From contig CAZSSM010000006.1 of assembly GCA_964609385.1 (NCBI GenBank), positions 62,001 through 126,000 on the forward strand: a stretch of DNA of 64,000 bases, given 5' to 3'. The translations under genes were made by a program, and so were the position numbers. Source of the stretch: CAZSSM01 sp964609385 (GTDB lineage: Bacteria; Planctomycetota; Planctomycetia; Isosphaerales; Isosphaeraceae). The notes below the pieces were generated by a model, which saw only the letters and a list, made by a program, of their open reading frames with translations, was not told the origin of the DNA and did not search any database. Shown here in pieces: positions 9,325 to 18,226 of the stretch. Within the stretch, counting starts at the first letter, position 1. Each line of letters opens with the position of its first letter.

Positions 9325-10884
9325 ATGCGACAGAATGTCGTCGCGTGGGTGGCCGTCGTCATGTCCGGTCTGGCCCTGGCCAGCTCCTACAACTGGTCTC
9401 GGACAGCGCCGGCCACGCAAGAGATTCCCAGCAAGGGTCAGAGAACGGCTAAGGAATTGGGTGCCACCTTCGGCGCGATCGCCGAATTCGTGCAACCCTC
9501 AGTCGTTCAGATCGTCGCTCGGGGAGGTGGTGGCAACACCATCACACAGGATGATTTGCGCCGGATGGATCCGGAACAACGTAGGCAGCTCGAGGAGATG
9601 CTCCGCCGCTTCCGCCTCTTCGATGACGACACGCTGCGCCGGTTCTTCGACGAAGATAATGGTGATCCGCTCCCGCAACAGTTCCGGATTCCCCTGCCCG
9701 GTCCTCAGCGTCAGGGAACCGGCTCAGGCTTCGTCTATGACGAGCAGGGGCATATCCTGACCAACAACCACGTCGTGGAAAACGCCAATCAGATCACGGT
9801 GATTTTCAGCGATGGTCGCGAACTTCCGGCCGAGATCGTCGGCACGGATTCGGCCTCCGATGTGGCGATCGTCAAGGTCGAATCGAGCGATTACCGTCCA
9901 GTCCTTGCTGGCAACAGTGACCAGGTCAAGCGTGGCGAGTGGGTTATGGCTTTCGGGGCCCCGTTCAATCTGAGCGAATCGATTAGCGCCGGGATCATCT
10001 CGGGCGTCGGCCGAGGCCAGCGCGGGATCCTCGACTACGAGGACTTCATCCAGACCGATGCAGCGATCAACCCGGGCAACTCGGGCGGTCCGTTGGTCGA
10101 CATGAACGGGAGGGTCATCGGCATGAACACCGCGATCCTGACCCGCAGCGGCTCCAGCTCAGGGGTTGGCTTTGCCATCCCGATGAACATGGTCCGCCAG
10201 GTCGCCGACATCCTGATTGAGAACGGCGAAGTCCGTCGCGCCCGGATCGGCATCTTGCTGGGCGAGCTGAGCCCCGACGAGGCTGAATCGGTCGGCCTCG
10301 AGCCCGACCAGGGCTTGCGGATTCGCGAGGTCGTCCCGGGTAGCCCTGGGGCCGAGGCGGGCCTGGAGGCCGGCGACATCCTCGTCCAGTTCGATGACTA
10401 CACGCCGACGACCGTCTCCAGGTTCCGCAGTTTCGTCTCGCTCAAGCAGATCGACCGGGCCTACGAGGTGGTTTACATCCGAGGCGGTCAGCGGCAGACG
10501 ACCCAGGTCACCCTTGGTGCTGCGGATGAGGTCGATGCCCTCTCCGGCCTGGGCCGAGGCCCGATGCGCAGTCCGATCAGCCAGGAGATCCCTGGTTTCG
10601 GTATCTCCGTCCAGCCAATGGATGAAGAATTGGCCCAGCAGTTCGGAATCGATCCAGAGACCAAGGGTCTGATCATCACCTCGATCGATCGTCGGAACCT
10701 CGAAGAACTCGAACTGCGTGTTGGCGACGTGATCACGAACGTTGTCATTGACAAGCAGATCCGCTCCGAGCCTCCCACAATCGCCCAACTCCAGCGTTTG
10801 GCGCGTCGGAGCGATCGGCTGACCGTCCGCATCCTCTCGCTCGATGGCACCACCCGATTCGTGACCCTAGCCAAGGTCGACTGA
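9325..10884 (+). CDS. HtrA/DegP-type periplasmic serine protease
   Basis: This 519-residue trypsin-like protease has two PDZ domains. An uncleaved or cleavable N-terminal membrane segment (residues 4-21, VVAWVAVVMSGLALASSY) places the rest in the periplasm. The catalytic triad is visible: H149 in TNNHVV, D179 in SDVAIVKV and S253 in NPGNSGGPL. PDZ1 lies around residues 290-390 (GILLGELSPDEAESVGL, then GSPGAEAGLEAGDIL) and PDZ2 around 420-515. Between the signal and the protease domain (about residues 70-120) is a charged Arg/Asp/Glu-rich insert that corresponds to the LA-loop region. It degrades or refolds damaged envelope proteins. The start is supported by CAGGAG upstream. Confidence 0.94.
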   Translation: MRQNVVAWVAVVMSGLALASSYNWSRTAPATQEIPSKGQRTAKELGATFGAIAEFVQPSVVQIVARGGGGNTITQDDLRRMDPEQRRQLEEMLRRFRLFDDDTLRRFFDEDNGDPLPQQFRIPLPGPQRQGTGSGFVYDEQGHILTNNHVVENANQITVIFSDGRELPAEIVGTDSASDVAIVKVESSDYRPVLAGNSDQVKRGEWVMAFGAPFNLSESISAGIISGVGRGQRGILDYEDFIQTDAAINPGNSGGPLVDMNGRVIGMNTAILTRSGSSSGVGFAIPMNMVRQVADILIENGEVRRARIGILLGELSPDEAESVGLEPDQGLRIREVVPGSPGAEAGLEAGDILVQFDDYTPTTVSRFRSFVSLKQIDRAYEVVYIRGGQRQTTQVTLGAADEVDALSGLGRGPMRSPISQEIPGFGISVQPMDEELAQQFGIDPETKGLIITSIDRRNLEELELRVGDVITNVVIDKQIRSEPPTIAQLQRLARRSDRLTVRILSLDGTTRFVTLAKVD

Positions 10885-10982
10885 GTCACGACCGATCCTG
10901 AGACCGTCAAAGGGGTCGGACGACTTTCCCGCGTGCTCGGGAATTTCCGGCCTCGGACGTCTCGAACCCTGGAGCCTCAAAG

Positions 10983-11015
10983 CCCCCCGTGGACCTCGCT
11001 TCGGTTCGCGGGGGG
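10983..11015 (+). terminator. Candidate hairpin terminator after the HtrA gene
   Basis: CCCCCCG at 10983-10989 pairs with CGGGGGG at 11009-11015 across a 19-nt loop, about 100 bp past the HtrA stop. The downstream sequence is G/T-rich (TGTTCGTTTGG) but lacks a true T-run. Terminator function is plausible, not certain. Confidence 0.4.
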
Positions 11016-11176
11016 TGTTCGTTTGGGCCGTTCTGGGTCAAAATGGGACCTTCGTTCTCCCGAATTGCCGGAGACGGTTGAGGGAGTACTGGTCTTGCCG
11101 TCAGCTCGTGCCGGCTTCGCGGGCATGAGGCGTTGATGGCATCCGACATTCCCGAGGTTCTGTCGAGATCCCACGA

Positions 11177-11734
11177 ATGGCCCCCAATACCCCGGACCCG
11201 GATCAGGTCGGCGACGACCTGAAGAGCTACATCCGTGACGTCCCGGATTTCCCCAAGCCAGGGATCCTGTTCCGCGACATCTCACCGCTGTTGGCCTCGG
11301 CCACGGCGATGGGCCGCGTCACCGACCTGCTCTTCGAGCGGTACAGCGGGCTGGAGATCGATTACGTCGCGGCGGTCGAAGCCCGGGGATTCTTCTTCAC
11401 CGTCCCGTTAGCGATGCGGTTGGGTAAGGGTTCGATCGCGATCCGTAAGCCCGGCAAGCTGCCGGGACCGACCGTCGACGTCACCTACGATCTGGAGTAC
11501 GGCAGCGATCGCCTGGAGATGCACTCCGATGCGGTCAAGCCGGGGGACCGGGTCTTGATCGTCGACGATGTGCTGGCCACGGGCGGCACGATGCGAGCGG
11601 CCTGTGAGCTGGTCATCGCCTCGGGCGCCGAGGTCGCCGGATGTGCCTTCGTCGTCGAACTGGAAGATCTCGGTGGACGCCTGAAACTGGAACCTGAGTA
11701 CGAGGTCTTTAGCCTCATGCGTTATCAGGGTTGA
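11177..11734 (+). CDS. apt: Adenine phosphoribosyltransferase
   Basis: This 185-residue cytosolic enzyme salvages adenine: adenine + PRPP gives AMP + PPi. The N-terminal hood segment IRDVPDFPKPGILFRDISPLL and the dimer/loop segment AVEARGFFF are typical of Apt. The PRPP-binding motif VLIVDDVLATGGTM lies around residues 128-141. Length is normal for the family. The ATG at 11177 is the first good start in the frame. The gene is separated from the upstream protease gene by about 290 bp and a hairpin, so it likely has its own promoter. It converges with the BamA-like gene. Confidence 0.95.
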   Translation: MAPNTPDPDQVGDDLKSYIRDVPDFPKPGILFRDISPLLASATAMGRVTDLLFERYSGLEIDYVAAVEARGFFFTVPLAMRLGKGSIAIRKPGKLPGPTVDVTYDLEYGSDRLEMHSDAVKPGDRVLIVDDVLATGGTMRAACELVIASGAEVAGCAFVVELEDLGGRLKLEPEYEVFSLMRYQG

Positions 11735-11795
11735 TTCAGAGTCCGCCTTCGCCTGATCAGGTCGCAGTGCCGATCACGGACCGGCTCGCGATCGG

Positions 11796-14657
11796 TCAGC
11801 GTCGAACGCCGAAAGTGAAGTTGAAGGCCCGTTCCTCATCACCGGCCAAACTGTTGACTGGGAAGGCCAGGTCGAGCGCCACTGGGAGCGGCCCGAAGAC
11901 CTGTGGGACGAAGATCCGCAGGCCAGCGCCGACCGAGACCCGGTAGTCATTGATCTCGTAGCCCGACTCAACCGTCCCCGCGTCCGTGAAGACGACGCCT
12001 TGGAGGAGGTCGTTGGCTGTGATCGGGAACTGATATTCCAGCGACGTCAGCAAGATGAACAGGCCGCCGACATTGCGGTCCAGCACGCGGGGACCAACCC
12101 CTCGGAAGGCGAAGCCGCGGATGCTCCGAAAGTCACCGGCGAAGTACCGCTCGAAGACCGGCGTGTCCTCGCCGGTGACGCCGAAGAAGCCGCGGAGGGT
12201 TAAGGTCCGCTCGCCCGATCCGTCGCGTCGACTGCCTAATCGGAAGTACTGTCGCGCTTCCAAGTTGAACTTCGAGTAATTGAAGTCGCCGAAGACCTGT
12301 TCGAACGAAAGGTCGACGTACTGACCCTTGCTCGGCGCCAAGGGGTCGTTCCGGTTGTCGAACCGGAGGCTCGGCTTGAGGCTTAAGAGGAAGTTGTCGC
12401 CGCTGGCAACCAGGAAGTCAGCCGGCGCTGGCCAAGTGAAGCCGCCGAAATGCACATTCTCGACTCGGACCGCGAGGTCGCTGTAGACCTGCGTACCGAG
12501 CTGACGGCCGATTGCGAAGAGGCCCCCGCCGCGCTCCTCGGTGAAGTCAGGGTAGACCCGTGAAAACAGGTAGCCCGACGTGTTGAAACCGATCGGCTGA
12601 TTGAACAGAAACGGCTCGCGAAAGCTGATTAGGAACCGGTTGATCAGTGTTCCCGGTGACAGCTCGATCCGAAGGTCTTGGCCGGCCCCGGTAAAGGCAC
12701 GGCCGTTGAGCACGTCGTCGAAGCTTCGAGGCACGTTGAACAGATCGAAGTTCGACTGATGGTAGACGAACCGACCTGACAAGCCGCCCGAGCTGGACGC
12801 GCCGAAGCCGAACTGGAAGAGCCCGGTGGGCGTCTCCTCAACGTTGGTCTCGAGATCGAGGTAAGACCGCTGAGGGAAGGGTTCGTTGAGATCGGGCCCG
12901 GGGTTATTGAAGTTGTTGCCGGGCAGGCTGGGGAAGAACCCGGGCGGCTCGGCCTCCTCGATAGGGATCTTCGGAAAGTCGGGCAGCGCCGGGCCGGGAT
13001 CGGGCAGGCCGGGCACGATCGTGCGGGGCGGTGGGCCCGGATCAGGCATGCCGAACTCATCGATGGGGATCTCCGGGGGCGGCGGGATATCGAGGAAATC
13101 GATCGGAGGAGCCGAGGGGTCGTCCAGCGGTGAGAGCCCGTCGCCGTCGATCACGTCGGAAATCTCGGGCGGCGGTGGCAGGATCGGGCCACGCTCCGGT
13201 CCCGGGTCCTGGCCCCGCGTCAAGATCACCCCGGAGCCTGATCCTGGTCCCGACCCAAAGGGTTGCTGGCTTCCGGCTTCGGGACCGGCGTAGGGCGTCT
13301 CGCCGGTCCGAGGGTTGATCGGCCGCACATCGAGGATCGCTCCGCGCTGCGGATTGACATTGAAGTAGCCAAGCCGTTGCAAGCGTCCCTTGTACAAATC
13401 GACCCTGGTCCGATCAAAGATCTCACCGGGGAGCAGGCCGGACTGAACGGCCTGCTGGCGGAGGACCCGGTCCTTGGTTCGGTCATTGCCGCGTACGATC
13501 AACTCGCCGACGTAAAAGACCTCGCTTTCCTGGATCCGATAGACCAGGTCGATGACCCCTTGCTGGTCAGTGAAGGCGGGTTCGACCATCACCTGGGTGT
13601 AGGCGCGTCCACGTCGGTAGTACGACTTCAGGATCGTCTCACGGTCCAGATCGCGGAGCGCATCGCTGTAGACCTCGCCGGAGTGGAGTTTCAAGGGCGC
13701 GATCAGCTCCTGATCGGCGATGGCGGTGTTGCCCTCGAACCGGACCTGGCGGACCTTGAACTGGACCCCTTCAGAAATAACGTAGCGGATCCAGATGTCG
13801 CCCAACGAATCGCCTCGGTCGAGGCGGACTCCGACCTCGACGTTGAGGAACCCGTGCTGCTGGTAGTATTCGATCAGGGCACGACGGTCGAACTCGATGA
13901 TCTCGGGGTCGTAGCGGCCGAAGCTGAAGAGTCGGAGTCGGCTCAGGAGGGCTGGCTTGCTGGTCAGCTTGGTTTGAAGGACCGCATTGGAGACGAACGT
14001 GTTGCCCTCGAAGCCAATGCCGCGAATGGTCGCGCGGTCGCCCTCGAAGATCTGGAAGATCACGGTCGTATCGCCGGGCCGGGCTCCGCTGAGCAGGCGG
14101 ACCTCGGCCTGGTCGAAGCCCTCCTCGCGGTAGACTCGCGCGATCTGCTGGCGAGCCATCTCAGCGCGGAGGTGGTCGGCGCGCCCGCCGACCTCCAGGC
14201 CGGCGGTCTCCTTCAACTTCTTGGTCTTGATCGCCGAATTACCGCGGAACTCCAAGGCCACGATCATCGGCATCTCGACCACCGAGAAAATCACCGAGGC
14301 GGTCCGACCGTCGCGACCTAGCTCCTGGCTAACCCGAACCCGGGAGAACCAGCCGGTCTCCTGAAGCGTCTTCAGGTCCGCCTCCAACTGCCGAGGCTCG
14401 AGCGGGCGTCCGGCCCGGGTCTTGATCTTCGCCTGGATCTTCGACGACGCGATCGTCCGATTGCCCTGGAAGCGGACCTCTGAGACGCTCAGCTCATCGA
14501 GGGAAAATTGGAGCTGGGCTTGGGCTGTCGAGCAAGCCCCGCCCATCCCAAGCACGATCCACGCCAGAACTCCGACCAGGATCCCGAGGCGAATCGCCCC
14601 GACCCGGATCACGCCATCGGCGAACCAACCCATCCATTTCATTGGCTCTCGACGCAT
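11796..14657 (-). CDS. bamA: BamA/Omp85-type outer membrane assembly protein with proline-rich insertion
   Basis: This 953-residue protein would insert beta-barrel proteins into the outer membrane. An N-terminal signal segment (LGILVGVLAWIVLGMGGA, then STAQAQ) is followed by five POTRA domains, recognisable by repeated V-x-F-x-GN motifs (VRFQGNRTI, LEFRGNSAI, IGFEGNTFV, VRFEGNTAI, LIVRGNDRT). The barrel occupies about residues 600-953. It carries the L6 motif RSIRGFAFRG and ends in FNFTFGVRR. About 140 residues (roughly 450-592) rich in Pro, Gly and Asp interrupt POTRA5 between ILDVRP and the final strand YLDLETNVEETPTG. The ATG at 14657 is preferred: AAGGGA precedes it, and upstream in-frame residues do not look like a signal peptide. 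A dienelactone hydrolase-type gene lies upstream on the same strand. Confidence 0.92.
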   Translation of the reverse strand: MRREPMKWMGWFADGVIRVGAIRLGILVGVLAWIVLGMGGACSTAQAQLQFSLDELSVSEVRFQGNRTIASSKIQAKIKTRAGRPLEPRQLEADLKTLQETGWFSRVRVSQELGRDGRTASVIFSVVEMPMIVALEFRGNSAIKTKKLKETAGLEVGGRADHLRAEMARQQIARVYREEGFDQAEVRLLSGARPGDTTVIFQIFEGDRATIRGIGFEGNTFVSNAVLQTKLTSKPALLSRLRLFSFGRYDPEIIEFDRRALIEYYQQHGFLNVEVGVRLDRGDSLGDIWIRYVISEGVQFKVRQVRFEGNTAIADQELIAPLKLHSGEVYSDALRDLDRETILKSYYRRGRAYTQVMVEPAFTDQQGVIDLVYRIQESEVFYVGELIVRGNDRTKDRVLRQQAVQSGLLPGEIFDRTRVDLYKGRLQRLGYFNVNPQRGAILDVRPINPRTGETPYAGPEAGSQQPFGSGPGSGSGVILTRGQDPGPERGPILPPPPEISDVIDGDGLSPLDDPSAPPIDFLDIPPPPEIPIDEFGMPDPGPPPRTIVPGLPDPGPALPDFPKIPIEEAEPPGFFPSLPGNNFNNPGPDLNEPFPQRSYLDLETNVEETPTGLFQFGFGASSSGGLSGRFVYHQSNFDLFNVPRSFDDVLNGRAFTGAGQDLRIELSPGTLINRFLISFREPFLFNQPIGFNTSGYLFSRVYPDFTEERGGGLFAIGRQLGTQVYSDLAVRVENVHFGGFTWPAPADFLVASGDNFLLSLKPSLRFDNRNDPLAPSKGQYVDLSFEQVFGDFNYSKFNLEARQYFRLGSRRDGSGERTLTLRGFFGVTGEDTPVFERYFAGDFRSIRGFAFRGVGPRVLDRNVGGLFILLTSLEYQFPITANDLLQGVVFTDAGTVESGYEINDYRVSVGAGLRIFVPQVFGPLPVALDLAFPVNSLAGDEERAFNFTFGVRR

Positions 14658-14920
14658 CGCACATCCCTTCGACCGCCTCAAAGGCTTTCGAACCACGACT
14701 CGATGATCGACGAGTCGCAGTTCTGCACCGATCCACCGCGTCGACGCCCCGCACACGGGACCGTCGCGCCGTCGCTCGGTCACCACGAGCGACGCCAGGT
14801 GTTGCGTCGAAGGGATGTGAGATCTGTGCCGGAGGAAGGGGATCGGAAGCGCCGGCGTTGTAACCCAACGCACCCAAGCCGACAAGACGATCTCGACGAC
14901 TCGCCGGCCTTAGATGCTCA

Positions 14921-15757
14921 TCAAGCCGACGCGGGTCGTCGAGATCGTCGAGGAGGAACGACAACCTTGTCCGATTCGGATCCGGATTGCTTCTGGAGGT
15001 ACTTCGCGAAGAAGCTCTCGATCCGATTCCAAGCGTCGTTGGCTGACCCTTCAACGTAGGACCGACCACCCGGACGCATAAAGGCATGGCCGGCATCGTC
15101 ATAGATATAGACGTCGGCCATCTCTCCGTCCGAGCCGAGCATCTGGAAATAGTCACGCACATCGGCGGTGGGGATCCCCCGATCCTCGGCCCCGAAGATT
15201 CCCAGGACCGGCTTGCTCTTCATCGGCGCGATCTGCTCGGGGTCGGAGACGATGCTTCCGTAGCAGATGACCGTCGGGCCGATCGCCTCACTGGCCTGCG
15301 AAATCAGCCGAGAGTACATGCCGCCCATGCACCAACCGATCACACCGAGGTCCTCAGCATTGGAGACCGGCCGGGTCTTGAGGAACTCGGCGCCAGCTTG
15401 GAGCTTGGCAACGCCCTCCTGGGGGTCGAGCGCACGCATCAGTTCGTGGGCTTCGCCGGCATCCTGAGCCAACCGGCCATCGTAGAGGTCCACTGCCAGG
15501 GCGAGATAACCTTGATCGGCCAGGCGGTCGGCGCAGGACTTGACCCAATCGGAGAGCCCATACCACTCATGGATAACCAGGACGGCCGGGAAGGGGCCGT
15601 CGCCCTCGGGCTGGGCCAGGTAACCACAGACCTCGGCTTCACCGTTGGGGAAGGTGACGATAGAGCCAGCATCCTGGGCACGGGCGACGGTCGCGAGGCC
15701 CAGGAGGGTCGCCAAAGCCAGCAGCGGGACGGGCGAAACGTTCGGATGTCGAATCAT
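14921..15757 (-). CDS. Exported dienelactone hydrolase-family protein
   Basis: This 278-residue alpha/beta hydrolase has a signal peptide (PLLALATLLGLATVARAQ). The dienelactone hydrolase fold is clear: VLVIHEWYGLSDW near residue 60, the nucleophile cysteine C143 in GVIGWCMGG, the acid D192 in GAEDRGIP and the base H224 in DAGHAFM. The Cys-Asp-His triad matches DLH enzymes rather than Ser hydrolases. The natural substrate is uncertain; in planctomycetes these exported members are common and not tied to chlorocatechol degradation. The C-terminal 20 residues are basic and low-complexity. It lies 263 bp upstream of bamA on the same strand and just left of the tandem duplication. Confidence 0.88.
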   Translation of the reverse strand: MIRHPNVSPVPLLALATLLGLATVARAQDAGSIVTFPNGEAEVCGYLAQPEGDGPFPAVLVIHEWYGLSDWVKSCADRLADQGYLALAVDLYDGRLAQDAGEAHELMRALDPQEGVAKLQAGAEFLKTRPVSNAEDLGVIGWCMGGMYSRLISQASEAIGPTVICYGSIVSDPEQIAPMKSKPVLGIFGAEDRGIPTADVRDYFQMLGSDGEMADVYIYDDAGHAFMRPGGRSYVEGSANDAWNRIESFFAKYLQKQSGSESDKVVVPPRRSRRPASA

Positions 15758-15930
15758 GATCGGAGACTCCCAGAAGGTTGTGGATCAAGGGTGAGGGAGG
15801 GGAACGGGATCCCCGTCGTCCCGATGGGCTCGGGCCGACGCGTCCGGTGTACCCTGGTGATCCTCCGTGGTCAACGCTCGACGACGTGACGGTCGCAGAC
15901 CGGGATCCCGATGGTGGATCGCCCCAACTC

Positions 15931-18060
15931 TCAAGGACGACTGGGCCGCAACGTATCTATGTTCGATCTCACACGATGCGCTTTGGGTTCGATCCCGATC
16001 CCGAGCAGTCCGGATGGGGTGACCCCCAGGTCGTGCGGGGGGGTCAAGGCTTGGCGGTCCAACTCGAGGGGTTCGGGAAGAGCGGGGGGCTCGACGTTGG
16101 GGTCGAGCGGATCGGGCGATGGCGAGAGGGGATCGTCTGGAAAATCGGGATCGAAGTCCATCTCGAAGTCGAGGGGAAGGTCGGGGAGTCGGTCCTCGGG
16201 CCGTCGACTGATATCAGGCGGGGTTAGGTCGAATGATTCCTCGGCCGGCTCATCCGATCGCCAGTAGACGTCCTTGTTCGGCGTCGAGGAGACCTGCAAG
16301 GGGTAGGCGGCCCGGTGGTGGAGGAGCTTGCCCCAAGGACCGACCGAGCCGTACTGCTCCTCGAAGAAGGCCACGCCGTGGACATCGAGTATGACGCCCA
16401 GTTCACGCTGAAGGTTGGCCAGGCTGGTGTTGTACGAGGTCAGAGCTTGGGCCTCGGCGCTGACGGCATTGCCCCAGTCGGAGATCGCCTGCAGGACGTT
16501 GAGGTAGATCTGAGCTGGACCCAGGCCGACCTGGTAGTTGCTGAACTGCACGTCGAGGTTGTCCAAGGCCGCCTGACGCGCCTCCTGGAAGGCCTGGTAT
16601 TGCTGATAATTCAAGGCGAGCGTCCGGAGGTTGGTCGCGAGGTCGTGCGCGACGACGTGCAACCCTTGCTGGAGGTTGGCCCGCGAGCGGTAGAGCAGGA
16701 GTTCCTGCTGGCGGAACTGCGCGCGGGTCAACCGCTGACCGAGTGGGACCGAGTAGTTCAAGCCGATCGACCAGTCGGTGAACTGGCTGGGATCGGAGCT
16801 GAGGAAGAACCGCTCGGGCTGGCCGGTCCGCCCCCCGATGTCGTTCCAACGGTACAGGCCGGTCAGATCGAGGCGCGGCAGGATCAGGTTGCCGGCCTGG
16901 ACCAGTCGGGTCTGCTCGACCTGGATGGCCAGCTTGAGTTGGATCAGGTCGGGGCGGTTCCGCTCGGCGATCCGGACCAGGTCGGTCCATTCGTATTGGG
17001 TCCGACTCGTGTCGGGCGGGGAGATCGGCACCAACCGTTGCTCGCCGTACGGGGGCAAGCCGAGGATATTGCGTAGGGCGGCCTCGGACTGGAGCACGTT
17101 GGCGCGGGAGCCGATCAGGGTGGCGCGGAAGGTGGCCAACGAGCTGCGGGCCAACGCCACATCGCCGCGAGCCCCCAAGCCGCTCCGCAAGACCGCCTCG
17201 GCCCGGTCCAGCGTGATCTCCAACTGGTTGACCTGCTGCTGACGCGCCCAGAGATCGGTCCTGGCAAAAACCAGGTTCCAGTAGGCCTCAACAACGCCTC
17301 GGACCAACTCCTGGACGCTGTCCTCGAGCTGGTAGACCGACTGCTCGGTGCTGATCGCGGCGATCTGAATCGGCGCCAGGTTGAAAGCCAGGCCGGCCCC
17401 TTGGAGCAACGGTTGGGTGTAGCTGAGCGAGACCTGCGAGTTGATCAGGGGGTTCAACGGCAAGCCCACGGCATCGGAGAGGGTGGAGATCTGGTTGACC
17501 GAGACGTTCAGGCTGGAGAGACCGCCGACGAGATTCTGTTTGCTCAAAGCGGTGCTGAAGAGGTAGGTGTCACTCAACGTCCCGCCAATGACCGTCCGGA
17601 GCGGGGCAGTGGGGTCGATGAAGCCGGCCGGTGTATCGAGCCGTGACCATGTGTTGTCCAGGGCTAGATTGGGATCGAACGTCGCTTGGGCCTGGTCGAT
17701 CAGGGTGTTGGTGCTGGCCGGATCGAACCGAGTCAAACCGCTGGAGACGGCGCCGACGCCCGTGAAGACCCGGACCACCTGCGAGTTCTTCAAGGCGATC
17801 CGCAAGGCCTGATCGAGCGAGAGGTAGAGCGGTTCGAGATCGTTCTGCGGATCATCGACGGTACGCGGTGGTCGGAGCGTCGGGATCGGTGTTGAGGGCA
17901 AAGCCTCGGGCGGTCGGACCCGGATCCGACGCTGTTCGGGCAGGAGGTTCGGCACGGGGATCGACCGCGCGTCGCGTTGGGGGGTGGGAGGCGCCGAGGC
18001 GATGGCCAGCAACGCCCAGACAAGCCCTACGAGCGTCCCCCAGTTCCATCTCGATATCAT
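15931..18060 (-). CDS. TolC-family outer membrane efflux protein (copy 1)
   Basis: This 709-residue protein resembles TolC/OEP channel proteins. An N-terminal hydrophobic signal (TLVGLVWALLAIASAPP) precedes a Pro-rich segment. It is followed by the first OEP repeat beginning LSLDQALRIALKNSQVV and the second at about residues 340-560 (ERNRPDLIQLKLAIQVEQ). Coiled-coil stretches include ARQQQVNQLEITLDRAEAVL and LTSYNTSLANLQRELGV. The last 110 residues form an unusual Pro/Asp-rich tail (RLPDLPLDFEMDFDPDFPDD). It would form the outer-membrane exit duct of a tripartite pump. The ABC ATPase gene lies 166 bp upstream on the same strand. The permease and fusion protein that normally accompany these genes are absent. 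Confidence 0.9.
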   Translation of the reverse strand: MISRWNWGTLVGLVWALLAIASAPPTPQRDARSIPVPNLLPEQRRIRVRPPEALPSTPIPTLRPPRTVDDPQNDLEPLYLSLDQALRIALKNSQVVRVFTGVGAVSSGLTRFDPASTNTLIDQAQATFDPNLALDNTWSRLDTPAGFIDPTAPLRTVIGGTLSDTYLFSTALSKQNLVGGLSSLNVSVNQISTLSDAVGLPLNPLINSQVSLSYTQPLLQGAGLAFNLAPIQIAAISTEQSVYQLEDSVQELVRGVVEAYWNLVFARTDLWARQQQVNQLEITLDRAEAVLRSGLGARGDVALARSSLATFRATLIGSRANVLQSEAALRNILGLPPYGEQRLVPISPPDTSRTQYEWTDLVRIAERNRPDLIQLKLAIQVEQTRLVQAGNLILPRLDLTGLYRWNDIGGRTGQPERFFLSSDPSQFTDWSIGLNYSVPLGQRLTRAQFRQQELLLYRSRANLQQGLHVVAHDLATNLRTLALNYQQYQAFQEARQAALDNLDVQFSNYQVGLGPAQIYLNVLQAISDWGNAVSAEAQALTSYNTSLANLQRELGVILDVHGVAFFEEQYGSVGPWGKLLHHRAAYPLQVSSTPNKDVYWRSDEPAEESFDLTPPDISRRPEDRLPDLPLDFEMDFDPDFPDDPLSPSPDPLDPNVEPPALPEPLELDRQALTPPHDLGVTPSGLLGIGIEPKAHRVRSNIDTLRPSRP

Positions 18061-18226
18061 CGTCGGCGGCCCCCGAACCCTTAAGCGACACGAGAGGTCC
18101 TTCTCTCACCGCTTTTGAGGATCGACGCGAACGCAACGATTCCTTCAACGATTCGCGCGATTTTGCGACTACTCATCGAGGGGGGCGATTCGCGACGATC
18201 CGATGGACGCGGAAGATCGGTCGAGC

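Noticed and set aside
11770..11795. Hairpin CCGATC/GATCGG between apt and bamA as a shared terminator
   Set aside because: Stem is only 6 bp with a 14-nt loop and no T-run on either side; such repeats arise often in this GATC-rich sequence.
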